A stretch of DNA of 64,000 nt from contig CAWABU010000006.1 in NCBI GenBank assembly GCA_963780345.1, forward strand, positions 1,203,597 through 1,267,596. The letters are read 5' to 3'. Shown here piece after piece: positions 18,746-29,200 of this stretch (its first letter is position 1; each line of letters starts with the position of its first letter). The position numbers and the translations under genes are program-made. The notes under the pieces are model-generated. The model was not told the DNA's origin. It made no database searches and was given only the letters and a program-made list of their open reading frames with translations. This DNA comes from PALSA-693 sp963780345 (GTDB lineage Bacteria; Actinomycetota; Acidimicrobiia; Acidimicrobiales; Palsa-688).

Positions 18746-19924
18746 GATCATCGGTTCGGCACGGACCAGCTGACGGAGCTACGCCGGCGGGCGGAATCGC
18801 CCCTCAAGGCTATTTACGACCTGACCCTTCCTGTGGGAGGCCCCTGTCGGCGGTGGGTCCAGAGGGTTCGGAATGCGGGTAACGGTCCGGTGGCCCGGGG
18901 GGCTCCTCCTAACGTGGATGCAGTGACCGGCTATCAGAGTGTTGCCGAGCTCGTGATCGCAGCGGGCCGAGGCCTCGCAGAGGCGTGGGCGGGCTGGTGG
19001 ATCGCTTCCAGGACCTTGCCGTAGCCGTGAGCCTCGGGAGGCTGGCTGACCCGGTGGCCGCCCAGGACGCCGCCCTTCGCCCTCTTACGCCGCGGTCGGG
19101 CTCACCTACGGGCTCCCCGCCATCGGCTTGGGCCAGCTGGTCATGCTCACCGAGCTGGCCGACTGCGTGACCCTGGCCCGATGCCGGTGGACCGGGTTCG
19201 CCCACGGCCCCGCCGACCAACCCGCAGTCGAGACGGCTGGCACGAGTCCGGCCTTTCCGGGGCCCTCCGCTTGATTCCATCGGGAGGGGAGCCCGCCGCG
19301 AGACGGCATGCTTCCGACGTCTTGGACCGACTGGCCGCCGACCCCAACAACAAGTTCGTGATGCCGAGCGCAACGGCGGTCCGCCAGCCCCGATTTCGTC
19401 AGCCGTGATCGCGGCCGTTCAGCGGTCCTCAAGGCGGGCGGCGCTGGGTGCGCTGCGGATGACCCTGCGTCGAGCCCTACAGAAGGCCAAGTACCCTCCG
19501 CAGCGCCGAGCGGCACCACCGTCGGTACTGGTCAGGAGAAGCCCTTCGGCCGAAAGAGCTGGCTGAAAAGTCCGGATTGGCCCACGGAGGCGCTCCGCCG
19601 AGTCCGCCCACACGCTGCTGACATAACAGCTCCACGTGGGCAAGCCTGCGGTCCGGGCGGTCGCGAGCTTAGACCAACTCCAGGTTGACACCAAGGATTA
19701 GGGACTGTATGTCTTGTGACAGTGTGACAGGGTACGGGAGGAATGCGAATGAGTAACGCTGGGGCATCCACGCCGTCCCACGGATACGGAGGGCCGGCCA
19801 AGTTGTCCATCGATCTGGGGTGGAGTCACTCAAGAGGTTCGGCGCCCGACCAGCACGAGCGGAGGCGCAAGACCCGCAAGGTCGACCACCTCGACGGACG
19901 CCGGCTGATGGGGGGCTAAGAGAC
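18746..19924. other. Decayed region, possible sigma-factor fragment
   Basis: About 1.2 kb without an intact gene. Near 18940-19075, on the plus strand, two frames give YQSVAELVIAAGRGLAEAW and LVDRFQDLAVAVSLGRLADP then VAAQDAA. These recall region 2 of ECF sigma factors (AWxxLVxRFQDxAxAxAxGxLGDPxxAEDAAQEAF). The match is short and needs a frameshift, so I treat it as a hint only. Nothing else is recognisable before the ferredoxin gene. Confidence 0.35.
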
Positions 19925-20119
19925 GTGCGGGTTTACGTCGACCGGGACAAGTGCGTCGCCAGCGGGACGTGCGCGCTCAGCGCGCCCGAGATCTTCGAGC
20001 AAGACGAGGACGGTGTCGCGGTCGTCGTCATGGAGTCGCCCTCGGCCGACCAGGTCACAGCGGCCCAGAGCGCAGCGCACGCCTGCCCGGCAGCGGCCAT
20101 ACGGCTGGAGGACGAGTGA
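19925..20119 (+). CDS. [3Fe-4S]-type ferredoxin
   Basis: A 64-residue ferredoxin of the kind that feeds actinobacterial P450s. RVYVDRDKCVASGTCALSAP gives the first two cluster Cys with the long CxxxxxC spacing, and AAHACPAAAIRLED gives the Cys-Pro near the C-terminus. The Ala/Ser pattern replaces the second Cys of 4Fe-4S proteins, so a [3Fe-4S] cluster is likely. GTG 19925 is chosen for length and fold. Its TGA overlaps the ATG of the P450 by one base, so the two are translationally coupled and almost surely electron-transfer partners. Confidence 0.92.
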   Translation: MRVYVDRDKCVASGTCALSAPEIFEQDEDGVAVVVMESPSADQVTAAQSAAHACPAAAIRLEDE

Positions 20120-21411
20120 TGACCAGCGACCCTGGCACTGAGCTCAACCCCGACACTGACCAGGACAGCTCGGAGCGTCCAGGGACCTCCCGCTCGGCGC
20201 CGAACGACTGCCCGGTCGTCACCCAGGACCTGACCGACTGGGCGTTCAATCAGGACCCGTTCCCCGAGCTGGAGCGGTGGAGGAGCCTTGGCTCAGTCGT
20301 TTATAACGCTTACCACGGGCACTATATGGTGACCTCCTATCGCAACTGCGCCAAGGTGTTGAGTGATTTGGTCCACTTCAACTCGCAAAAGTACGTAAAG
20401 GCGTTTGTTGGGGCGTTCGGTGGGATCACCATGGAGGCACTGGACACGCCGCGCCATCACGAGATCCGCGGGGTATGGGCGCCCGATTTCACGCGGGCCG
20501 GCCTGGAGTCGCGCCGATCCCTCGTCGAGGCGATGGTCGCGGCCCGGGTCGACCCGTTTGTCGAGCGAATCCGGGCCGGGGAGGTCCTCGACGCTATTCC
20601 CCACATGACGCGGGGGATCCCGACCCTCGTCATCGCCCATATGCTCGGGATAGAGCCCGAGATGTTCGAGCAGTTCAGCGACTGGAGCGACGCCATCGGA
20701 GCATCGGTCGAGGGGGCGCTGGACCGGTCGCCCCGGGGCGACACCCTGGTCGCCGAGGGTCGGGCCGCGACCCGGGAGCTCAACCAGTACCTCGCCTCCG
20801 CCATCGAGCGGCGCCGCCACGACGGCCCGGGCGGCTGTGACCTGGTGTCGACCATGGTGTTCCACGACTTCGCCGCCTCGATGGAGGAGTCCGAGATCGT
20901 GGCCAGCAATACCCAGCTGGTGTTCGCCGGCAACGAGACAACCGCCAAGCTCATGGCCTCGACGCTCGTCGCGCTCGGGCAGAACCCCGACCAGAGGCGG
21001 GCGCTAGCGGCTGACCGCAGCCGAGTTCCGCAGGCGTTTGAGGAGGTGCACCGCTGGATGACTCTCACCCAGGCGATCCCCAGATTCGCCTGCAGCGACG
21101 AGTCTGCCATCGACGGCGTGCCCATCCCAAACGGGGCCCGGGTCGATCCCCTCCCGGGTGCGGCCAACCGGGACCCGACGCGCTGGAAAGACCCGGCTGC
21201 CTTCGATATCTTCCGGGAGCAACGCCAGCACCTCGGCTTCGGCTTCGGCATGCACGTCTGCCTCGGTCTCAACCTGGCTCGCCTCGAGGCGCAGGTGTGG
21301 CTCAACCGACTGCTCGACCTCCTCCCCGACTACGAACTGTCGGCGCCGATCGACTATGGCCGCAATTTTGTCCTGCGAGGCCCTACCGGAGTCACGATCG
21401 CCAAGGCATGA
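20119..21411 (+). CDS. Cytochrome P450
   Basis: An intact 430-residue bacterial P450. The I-helix oxygen-binding motif is LVFAGNETTAKLMAST, the K-helix ExxR is AFEEVHRW, and the heme loop is LGFGFGMHVCLGLNLAR with the thiolate Cys near residue 381. DTPRHHEIRGVWAPDFTRAG is the C-helix region with the heme-propionate His/Arg. One oddity is the strand before the meander, DPLPGAANRDP, where LxxAANRDP is normal. It lies directly after and coupled to the ferredoxin, so it should be a class I system needing a ferredoxin reductase encoded elsewhere. The subfamily and substrate are unclear; steroid, fatty-acid or terpenoid oxidation are all possible. Confidence 0.95.
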   Translation: MTSDPGTELNPDTDQDSSERPGTSRSAPNDCPVVTQDLTDWAFNQDPFPELERWRSLGSVVYNAYHGHYMVTSYRNCAKVLSDLVHFNSQKYVKAFVGAFGGITMEALDTPRHHEIRGVWAPDFTRAGLESRRSLVEAMVAARVDPFVERIRAGEVLDAIPHMTRGIPTLVIAHMLGIEPEMFEQFSDWSDAIGASVEGALDRSPRGDTLVAEGRAATRELNQYLASAIERRRHDGPGGCDLVSTMVFHDFAASMEESEIVASNTQLVFAGNETTAKLMASTLVALGQNPDQRRALAADRSRVPQAFEEVHRWMTLTQAIPRFACSDESAIDGVPIPNGARVDPLPGAANRDPTRWKDPAAFDIFREQRQHLGFGFGMHVCLGLNLARLEAQVWLNRLLDLLPDYELSAPIDYGRNFVLRGPTGVTIAKA

Positions 21412-21773
21412 AACAAGTAGTCCGACTCGCCCTCGTCAGGTTGGGGTCCGTTGTCGAGGCAATGGACCATCTGTTGAGCGACCAACGAACGTCAACTTTC
21501 GACACGGACTCCCGATGGTCGAGAACTGATCCATCCTCTGAGTTCGCAACAGAAACCGGCCAACAGTAAGTGCTGCAAAGAACGCAGCGATTGTCCGACC
21601 ATCAGGGCGGTCGTCAGTGCCAATCGAGCCATGCCATATCGCGCTGCCGACCCGGCATCGTTCGGTGACATGGCTGCGTCGAGGTGATGGATGACGTTTG
21701 GGGATAGCGGGGGCTGTGCGACGATGGGGCGGCGCTGTTGGATGTCCCGGTGAGTTCGGGCGAGGATGGGGTT
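21412..21773. other. Intergenic, nothing recognised
   Basis: About 360 bases between the P450 and the next phosphotransferase. No family match or terminator-like hairpin with a U-tract is visible. GAGGATGG just before 21774 is the likely ribosome site of the next gene. Confidence 0.5.
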
Positions 21774-22667
21774 GTGGACGGCATCAGGGGAAGTGGGGAT
21801 GGCGGCGAGTGGGTGGATAAGCCGACGGCCAGCTTGGTTGGTCGTGTTGCGGACTCGTTGGGCCTCCGGGTGGTGGGCCCCCTGGCGGGAGGGCTTTTCG
21901 GTGCGGTGCTGGTGACCGGCTCGAAACTCGAACGCCTGGTCCTCAAGGTTCTGCCTCAGGTGGAGTTGGCCTCGGTCTGGGCTACCGGTGCGGCAATGGC
22001 GACCAGGCTAAGGGAGGCCGGCTACCCGGCCCCGAGGTATGTCGGGACCGGGACCATGGGGGACACCGTGTGGTCGCTGCAGGAGTGCTTGGCCGGTGAG
22101 GTGCCGCGCCGCCTGGGATCCGATCATGCCCGGCAACTGGTGGGGTTGGCGCGTCGACACGACGCCGACTCTGGCCTTCGCCGCGATTGGCGCGCTGACG
22201 CTAAGGCCGCGGCGCGTGGTTGGCTGGCGACTCTGCCGCCATCGGTTCCCAGAGCTCTCGAGCAGAGGCTCGGACACGTACTCGATCGACCCGGCTACCT
22301 GGAGATGATCGAGACCTCGATCGTTCACGGCGATTTCCATCAGCGCAACTGCGTGGTGGATGGCGACGCCGTGTGCGGGGTATTCGATTGGGAGATAGCC
22401 GGACCGGGCGACTGGCGATTCGACCTGGTGAACCTGACCTTCTGGTGCCTCGTTAGCTCCTCGTCCTGCGAGCACGACGCCGCTCAGATCGTGATCGAGG
22501 CGACCAAGGCGGACACACCTCGCCCGGTGGCGACGTTCATGATGGCCTGTCAAGTGCTGCGGGCGCTATCGATTGCAGCCGCCTATCGGCCGTCTCGCCT
22601 GGCCGCGACCTGCCAGCGGATCCAGGCCAACCTCGCGGAGTGGTTCGAGCCGGCCGAGACGTGGTGA
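21774..22667 (+). CDS. Phosphotransferase family protein (APH fold)
   Basis: A 297-residue APH-like kinase. The start is GTG 21774, behind GAGGATGG; an upstream in-frame TTG at 21738 is less likely. LVLKVLPQ holds the ATP Lys, SIVHGDFHQRNCVVDG is the catalytic loop, and AVCGVFDWEIAGPGDWRFDL holds the metal-binding Asp. The N-terminal lobe is short (GPLAGGLFGAVLVTG glycine loop). It is unlike the protein at 13955 beyond the shared fold. Its substrate cannot be inferred. Confidence 0.85.
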   Translation: MDGIRGSGDGGEWVDKPTASLVGRVADSLGLRVVGPLAGGLFGAVLVTGSKLERLVLKVLPQVELASVWATGAAMATRLREAGYPAPRYVGTGTMGDTVWSLQECLAGEVPRRLGSDHARQLVGLARRHDADSGLRRDWRADAKAAARGWLATLPPSVPRALEQRLGHVLDRPGYLEMIETSIVHGDFHQRNCVVDGDAVCGVFDWEIAGPGDWRFDLVNLTFWCLVSSSSCEHDAAQIVIEATKADTPRPVATFMMACQVLRALSIAAAYRPSRLAATCQRIQANLAEWFEPAETW

Positions 22668-22964
22668 AACTACTCCATCCGTCGACATCCAGGCCCCGTG
22701 CTCGGTCAGAGCTGGCCGGGCGGGCCCGTTCGCCTCGGTATGCATTCGACCCGGCATCTGCACGAGGCTGAACCCGGTTGTTCGGCCCCCACACTGTGCG
22801 GCCACTCCTGCCACCCGGCGCCGGACCCTCGGCCAATGCCGACCAGGCGTCACGGCGGTCCTCGATTCGTGGCCCGACGGAAGGTCATCGGACTACCATG
22901 TAGGTGACGGGACGGACGCGCAGTGGTTCGTGAAGCATCACCGCGACCCCGAGCGGCGCGGCGG

Positions 22965-23140
22965 TCGTCCCTAAGCCCTCAGCCGCGTCGGCCGCGTTCA
23001 GCTCGTTGCACTTCGCCACCCACGCCGCGTCGCCCCTGGCTTCGATCTGGGCATTGAACCCGAGGACGCAGTCACCAGGTACACCGAAGCGGTGGCGAAT
23101 CCCTAACTCCTTCAACCGGTCGGGAGGTAATCGCCAACAG
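22965..23140 (-). pseudogene. N-terminal remnant of a ThDP 2-keto acid decarboxylase
   Basis: Minus-strand frames give LKELGIRHRFGVPGDCVLGF, then NAQIEARGDAAWVAKCNELN and AADAAEGLG. This is the start of pyruvate/indolepyruvate decarboxylase-like enzymes (RLKELGIRHxFGVPGDxxLxFxDxIE...WVGxCNELNAAYAADGYAR), including the ThDP-activating Glu. The sequence degenerates after EGLG, and nothing of the remaining 500 residues is present. Upstream, DYLP is in another frame. The flanking stretches 22668-22964 and 23141-23411 hold no recognisable gene. Confidence 0.65.
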
Positions 23141-23411
23141 AGCGAGTCGTCATATCACAATGCTCTCTTCACTGTCTGAAGGTCCGATAGTGGGGAACGA
23201 AACCACAAGCTGTCGTCCGGCCGGGGCACGTGGAACCAGGTCAGCGTAATTCAGGTCGTCGGCGTGGCGCCGATCGGCTGCGGAACAGGGCCCGATCGCT
23301 GCGAACCGGCGCGGCCCGAGGAGCCAGTGGTATGTTCGCTGCGGAAGTGAAGCATACGGATCGCATAGCAATGACTTACTCGGGGGAACTGCACCTTCAG
23401 GGGGAAATAGA

Positions 23412-24953
23412 GTGAAACGTTCCAACAAAAGGGGCGTGCGCGCCATTGTGGGGGCGTGCGCCCTGATGAGCAGCATGTTCGTTGCCACCGGGACCTCGGC
23501 CGGTGCGCAGCCCACCACTACATCCGCGCCCGCCTGCGCGGGGAATCCGGCGCTGGCCGGTGCCCCGGGCATCACGATCAGCAACCCGAACTGCGATAGC
23601 GCCGCCCCGGGCGGCCTGTTCGCCTCTCTTGACGGTTCGAGGGTGTGGGCTGGAACGATCGTGGACAGCCCGGCCGGCGGCGTCACCCTGCCGGGTGGCA
23701 ACGGCGGTGGGGGTATATCCGGATTCCGTGTGGAGGTGCCCGCCGCGTGGAACGGATCCCTGGTCATGTTCGCCCACGGCTATGCCGGCACCGGTCCGGT
23801 CGTGGGGGTCAGTGATCCCAATCTGCGCCAGTGGTTTGTCGACAATGGCTACGCCTGGGCCGCGTCGAGCTATGCCATGAACGGCTACGACGTGGGCACC
23901 GGGGTGGTTGACACCCACGATCTGCTGGAAGCGTTCCCGTCGATCACCAAGCTGAAAGCCCCTACGCAGGTGATCATGAGCGGGCTTTCGATGGGCGGCG
24001 CGATCACGGCGGTAGAGATCGAGCACTACCGCAACACCTTCGCCGGCGCCATGCCCTACTGCGGGGTGCTCGGCGGAAACGACCTCTTCAACTTCTTCCT
24101 CGGCGCCAACGTGACCGCCGCTGCGCTCACCAACACGCCCATCTCGTTCCCGTCGGTGGCGGACTCGGCCAGCTACGTGCCAACCTACGACACCCTGGTG
24201 CAGGGCGAGGTTCCGGCGCTCGGGATCGGGTCTGCCACCGGCCTGACGGCGAAGGGCCAGGCGTGGGAGACCGCCGTCGAGAACCTGTCGGGCGGTACCC
24301 GGCCGGGCTTCGACGGCTCCCTCGCCTTCTGGGACAGCTTCGGGTTTGCTCCGTTGAGCAATATTCCGTTCCTGTTCGGGCTCTATCCTGGCCTGACGGG
24401 CGGGGGCGAGGGATTCCTCAACGGAAACGTCACCGACAACCAACACGCCTTCTACCGATTCAGCAACAGTCCGGGACACAGCGACCCGGCATCGCGAGCG
24501 CTGAATACCCAGGTACTGCGGGTCGCGCGCACGGTCCCCTTCTCGACTGACCCAACCGCGACGGAGCTCCCGGACGTCACGGGCACGCCGCGCATACCCG
24601 TAGTGTCTGTGCACGGTATCGGCGACCTTTTTGTGCCGTTCTCCATGGACCAGGACTACGCCCGCCTCGCCGACGCCCACGGTCAGGGCGATCTGTTCGT
24701 CAGCCGGGCCATCCGGGAAGTCAACCACTGCGACTACAACAACTCCGAGCTGGCGTCGGCGTTCAGCGCCCTGACCAAGTGGATTTCCACCGGACAGCGG
24801 GCCGCCGGTGATCAGATCCTCAAACCCAGAGCTGTATCGTCACCGGACTTCGGCTGTCGCTTCACGGTCGGCACCCACGCCTTCTTCCAGGGGCCAGCCT
24901 GTCCGCCGTCCCCGCCCGGCCCTGGCCGCGGGCACGGTCACGACGCCGGGTGA
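23412..24953 (+). CDS. Secreted alpha/beta hydrolase, 513 aa
   Basis: Start GTG 23412 follows a GGGGGAAA-type ribosome site near 23399-23406. Residues 1-34 form a signal peptide (RSNKRGVR, then AIVGACALMSSMFVATGTSA, GAQ). The mature protein has VPAAWNGSLVMFAHGYAGTG (oxyanion strand) and VIMSGLSMGGAITAVEIEHY, with the nucleophile Ser in GLSMGG. IPVVSVHGIGDLFVPFSMDQ carries the acid, and VNHCDYNNSEL the likely catalytic His. A large lid region lies between these. It is exported and may be an esterase, lipase or peptidase of the tannase/prolyl-aminopeptidase-like group. The Pro/Gly/His-rich C-terminus looks disordered. It has no operon partner. Confidence 0.88.
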   Translation: MKRSNKRGVRAIVGACALMSSMFVATGTSAGAQPTTTSAPACAGNPALAGAPGITISNPNCDSAAPGGLFASLDGSRVWAGTIVDSPAGGVTLPGGNGGGGISGFRVEVPAAWNGSLVMFAHGYAGTGPVVGVSDPNLRQWFVDNGYAWAASSYAMNGYDVGTGVVDTHDLLEAFPSITKLKAPTQVIMSGLSMGGAITAVEIEHYRNTFAGAMPYCGVLGGNDLFNFFLGANVTAAALTNTPISFPSVADSASYVPTYDTLVQGEVPALGIGSATGLTAKGQAWETAVENLSGGTRPGFDGSLAFWDSFGFAPLSNIPFLFGLYPGLTGGGEGFLNGNVTDNQHAFYRFSNSPGHSDPASRALNTQVLRVARTVPFSTDPTATELPDVTGTPRIPVVSVHGIGDLFVPFSMDQDYARLADAHGQGDLFVSRAIREVNHCDYNNSELASAFSALTKWISTGQRAAGDQILKPRAVSSPDFGCRFTVGTHAFFQGPACPPSPPGPGRGHGHDAG

Positions 24954-25143
24954 CCAGAGCGGTTTCGGTGGTGCGATAGCCGCAGCGTTGTAGTCCGTAG
25001 TCCGGCGACTGCGTCCTGCCGATGACTTGACCCCTGTCCAGATAGGGCTGGCCCAGTTGGGCTTCGGCACCCGACGGCTTGTGTCCCCGCTCGGATCCGA
25101 GAAGTCGGGCCCAGAGCACCGGAGCTGCCCCTATCTTGTGGGC

Positions 25144-25725
25144 GTGGCTGCTCTCGTTCGGGCCTTGTGGATTTGTGGCCCCTCTGGCGTGGGAAAGTCG
25201 ACTGTCGGATGGGAGCTGTACCAACAGACCCGTAGTTCCTCCGGCGTGCGTGGTGCCTACGTAGATCTCAACCAGATCAGCTTCTGTCGCCCTGAACCCG
25301 ACGATGATGCCGACAACCACCAGATCAAGATGTTGAACCTGGCCGCGGTGGGATCCAACTTCCGGTCGAGTGGCGCCTTGTTCTTGGTTATGACCGGCAT
25401 TGTGGACGACCACGAGACGATTGCCGTGCCGGCGCGTGCTGAATGAGTTCTCAGTGATAGTGTGCCGCCTGCGGGTCAACGCCCGGGAGCTGCAGGAGCG
25501 GATCTTCTTGCGGGGCGGGGCGTCGGCCCGCCACTTGCTGGCGACGGCCTCAAGGGGCGGCCCAGTGACTATCTCAGCCGTTCGCGGGCGTCTCGGCTAA
25601 GAACGCCGTCCAGCTCGAAGACGCGGCTATCGGTCACTTCTGCGTGGATACGCCTTAGCGTCGCCGAGGTGGTCGACGCCGTTCGCGCCGCCGCCGGGAA
25701 ATGGGTCGGGTGCCGGTACCGCTGA
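25144..25725 (+). pseudogene. P-loop nucleoside/small-molecule kinase, frameshifted
   Basis: The frame from GTG 25144 encodes ALWICGPSGVGKSTVGWELY, a clear Walker A, then GAYVDLNQISFCRPEPDDD and a strand ending FLVMTGIVDDHETI. The continuation VIVCRLRVNARELQERIFLR lies one frame over (near 25450), and SVAEVVDAVRAAAGKW near the end lies in a third frame. The whole resembles AAA_33/shikimate-kinase-like ATPases of about 180-200 residues in actinobacteria. Two frameshifts make it inactive as read. It precedes the LuxR-type regulator tail-to-tail. Confidence 0.6.
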
Positions 25726-25876
25726 ACGATCCGCGCCTCCGCGGCCAGTTGCGCCCGTTGGGGTAGGCCGACGGCTTTCCCCTCCCTGACAGTTTCGTGG
25801 GGGTGAATGCACGCGTCGGACCAATGTGCCGACGAGCCGAACCGTACGTATCCGCGGAGAACCTAGAGGTGAAGGC

Positions 25877-28800
25877 CTATGACGGATCACGGTGCGGTTC
25901 GTCGTGGCGGGTGGCCGCCACGGCTAGCTCGGCGCGAGAGGTCACGCCGAGTTTGGTGAAGACGTGGGCCAGGTGGGTTTTCACTGTGCCGCGGCTGATG
26001 AACAGGCGCTGACCGATCTGGGGGTTGGTGAGCCCTTCGGCGACAAGGTTGACGACCTGTTGCTCGGTCGGGGTGAGGCTGGCCCACCCTGTCGATGGGC
26101 GGCGTCGCTGGCCCCGCCCCCGGCGGGCGTATTCGCAGGCACTATCAAGGTCGAGGCTTTCGCCGTCGGCGAAGGCGCCCTCGCTTCCGTCGCGGAGTTG
26201 TTCTTCGATCCGCGCTCGTGTCGAACGGATCGTTACTCGTTCCTCGGCGCTAGGGAGCAGCGCCATTTCTTGCCGGGCTCTGCCCGCGGCGGCCAGGAGG
26301 CGGGCTGCCTCGACCGGCTCGTCGCCTGCGGACAAGGACCCGAGCAGCTCGAGGGAGCGCACCATGAGGGGCCGGGCGCCCAGCGCGGCGGCTTCGCCCA
26401 GAGCAGCCTGGGCCGCCTCTTCGGCCGCGTCGGGATCGCCGGCGACGACGGCGTTGGCGGCGAGTTCGTGGTGGGCCGCGGCGCGGCCGTAGGGGTTGCC
26501 GTAATTGTCGGCGGCTCTGAGGGCCTCAGCTGCCGCCTGCTGGGCTGCGGGAAGGTCACCGGCGAGGCGATGGCCGTTGGCCAGCACGGTCAGCCCGATG
26601 TCCGTAAGCAGGTTGACGCCCGCTGCTGTCGCCGCGTCGACCGAGGCCCGCACGTGGTCCACCGATTTTGACCCGTCACCTGCCAACGCCAGGACCCGGG
26701 CCCGTCCGAGTGCCAGTTCTTCGGAGGTGAACATCCCGGGCCGGCGGATCAGGGCCAGTTCAGTGTGGTCGAGCTCGGCCAAGGCCTCGTCGAGGCGGCC
26801 CATCTCGGCCAGAGACCAGGCCAGCTGCAGGGTGGCGAAGGCGTCGGTAGTGCTCTCACCGACGCGCCGGCCGCCTCGCTGGCCCGCTCTCGCCGTCCGC
26901 TCGGCCAGGCCCAGGTTGCCGGTCAGGTTGGCGATCCAGCTCCGTCCGCCCCCGTCCCAGCCGAGCAGATACCCGTGCTGCCAGCCCTCGGCGATGGGCA
27001 GGGCGACGTCGAGGTCGGCGATGGCTCCGGTCCAGTCCGAGCGGGCTGCTTTGATGAAGGCGCGCAGCTGGTGGGCTTCGGCCACCGTCCAGGGGTCGCC
27101 GCCGGCCGAAGCCTGCTCGACGGCCCGGTCGAGTTGTTCCAACCCGCTGGCCGAGTCGGCGAAGCCGGCGCAGATACCGATCACGTTCAGGGCTCGGGCC
27201 TCGATGGTGACCAGTCCGGCCTTTGGACGCGTCGACGGCGAGTTGGCCGGCGAGGCCGAGGGCGGCCATGACATCGCCGCCGTAGAAGGTGGCGTTGAGT
27301 TGCGCCCAGCGGGCGAGCAGGGTCTCGGGCGCATGGGCCGCGCCGTCTGCGGCCGCCAAGACTCGTTCACACCACGTTGCCCCCTCCCGGTAGCGACCCC
27401 GCAGCGTCCACCAGAATCCGAGCCTGCCGCACACCTCGATGGCGGTTGCCGTTCGGGCGGGATCGGTGCAGCCCCAGTCCAGACCCACCCGGATGTCATC
27501 GAGATGGACGTCAAGCCGGTCGAGCACGGCGACGTCGCCCCGGTCGAGGCGGGGTGCCGCCGAGCGGGCCAGGGCCAGCAGCCAGCCGAGGTGCCGGTCG
27601 CGGACCTCGTCGATCTCGCCGGCGTCGACGAGACGGTCCCGGCCGAAATGGCGGATGGTGTCGAGCAGGCGGTAGCGCACCTCGCCGCCCGCCTCGTGGT
27701 CGGCTTGCACGAGCGATTTGGTGACCAGCGCCACGAGCAGGTCGAGGACCTCGACTTCGGCGATGTCGCCGCCGGCGATCACCGCCTCGGTGGCGTCGAG
27801 GTCGAAAGAGCCAGCGAACACCGAGAGGCGCCGCAACGCCACCTGCTCGCGAGCCAAGAGGAGATCGTGGCTCCACTCCATCGAGGCCTGCAATGTCTGC
27901 TGGCGGGGCAAGGCCGTGCGGCTGCCTCCGGCCAGGAGCCGGAATCGGTCAGCTAGCCCGGCCAGTATCCGCTCCGCTGACAGCGCCCGCACCCGCGCTG
28001 CCGCCAGCTCGATGGCCAGCGGAATGCCGTCGAGGCGCCGGCACACGTCGGCCACGATCTCGGTGTTGGCGGCGTCGAGCGAGAAGTTCGGCCGGGACTG
28101 GCGAGCCCGTTCCACGAACAGGCCTACCGCGTCATCAAGACACAACGGCGGTACCCGCCAGGTTGTCTCGCCGCCGACGCCCAGGGGCTCACGGCTGGTC
28201 GCGAGCACAGCCAGATGCGGGCAGCCCGCAAGCAGGCGCTCCGCCACTACCGCGGCCGCGTCGATGAGATGCTCGCAGGTGTCGAACAGAATCAGTGCCC
28301 GCCGGTCCCGCAGGTACTCTGCCACCCGGTCCAACGCCGCCACGCCCGGCGCCTCGCCCACGCCCACGGCTCGGAGCAGCGAATCGGCCAGCAGATCGGG
28401 GTCGGCCAGCCCCGACAGCTCGACCAGCCACACCCCTCCCGACCGGTCGGCCGCGGCGTCCGCAGCGGTCTCCAGGGCCAGGCGAGTCTTGCCGCACCCG
28501 CCCGGACCGGTCAACGTCACCAGACGGTGAGCAGCCAGCAGGTCGGCGACCTCGGCCAACTCGAGGGTGCGACCAACAAAGCTCGACACCGAGCTGGGCA
28601 GGTTGTTCGGCACCGCCGCCAGGGACCGCAACCCGCCCTCGACCGCGTCCAGCTCACGATGGCGGACCTCGAAGACCTGCTCGGGCCGCGACAGGTCCCG
28701 CAGCCGGTGCCGGCCCCGGTCGACCAGACTGACCGACTCGGGTAGATCGTCGGTGGTCAGGTCATGCACTGCCTGAGAGACCAAAATTTGTCCTCCCCGA

Positions 28801-29200
28801 CCTAGCTCGCGTAGCCGGGCCGCCCGGTGCACCGCCGCCCCCCGTAGGTGCGCTCGTCGCGCAACCGTGCATCTGCCACGTGAAGCGCCACCCGCACTCG
28901 CAAGGCGGCCCCGGCGGGCCAGGCCTCGCTGGCATGCGCTCGCTGGATCGCCACCGCCGCCGCCAGGGCGTCGGCGGCCCGCTCGAACACCGCCAGACGG
29001 CTGTCCCCCTCGCCCTGCTCGACAGGCAGGTACCCTCCGTGGGCGGCGACGGCGTCGTCCACCAACGCCAACGAGCGGGGCAGAGCGGCCGCCATGGCGT
29101 CGGGCGCGTCCTCCCAGCGACGGGTCGAGCCCTCGATGTCAGAGAGCAGGAACGTGAGCGTGCCAAGCGGAAGCGTCACACCCTCCATCATGCTGCTCAT
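25877..29200 (-). CDS. Cyclase-homology / STAND ATPase / LuxR regulator (two frameshifts)
   Basis: Three minus-strand frames join into one protein of about 1100 residues. The N-terminus (ATG 29200, or 29191/29188) is a class III nucleotidyl-cyclase domain: GTLTFLLSDIEGSTRRWEDA with metal Asp, VEQGEGDSRLAVF, then RAARLRELGRGGQILVSQAV after a shift near 28830. Next comes an NB-ARC-like ATPase with LVTLTGPGGCGKTRLALETA (Walker A). A helical/TPR region follows, with a second shift near 27230. The C-terminus is a LuxR helix-turn-helix: LTPTEQQVVNLVAEGLTNPQ, IGQRLFISRGTVKTHLAHVF. This multi-domain plan is common in actinobacteria as a ligand-sensing transcription factor. The shifts may be assembly errors, since all domains are otherwise well kept. 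Confidence 0.85.

Noticed and set aside
23397..24728. Long open frame (443 residues) on the minus strand
   Set aside because: It is antisense to the secreted alpha/beta hydrolase, which has a signal peptide, catalytic motifs and a ribosome site. The antisense product is Arg/Gly/Val-rich with no motifs.
26505..27956. Long plus-strand open frame (483 residues)
   Set aside because: It is antisense to the LuxR-type STAND regulator; the composition is Arg/Ser/Ala-rich and typical of GC-rich shadow frames.
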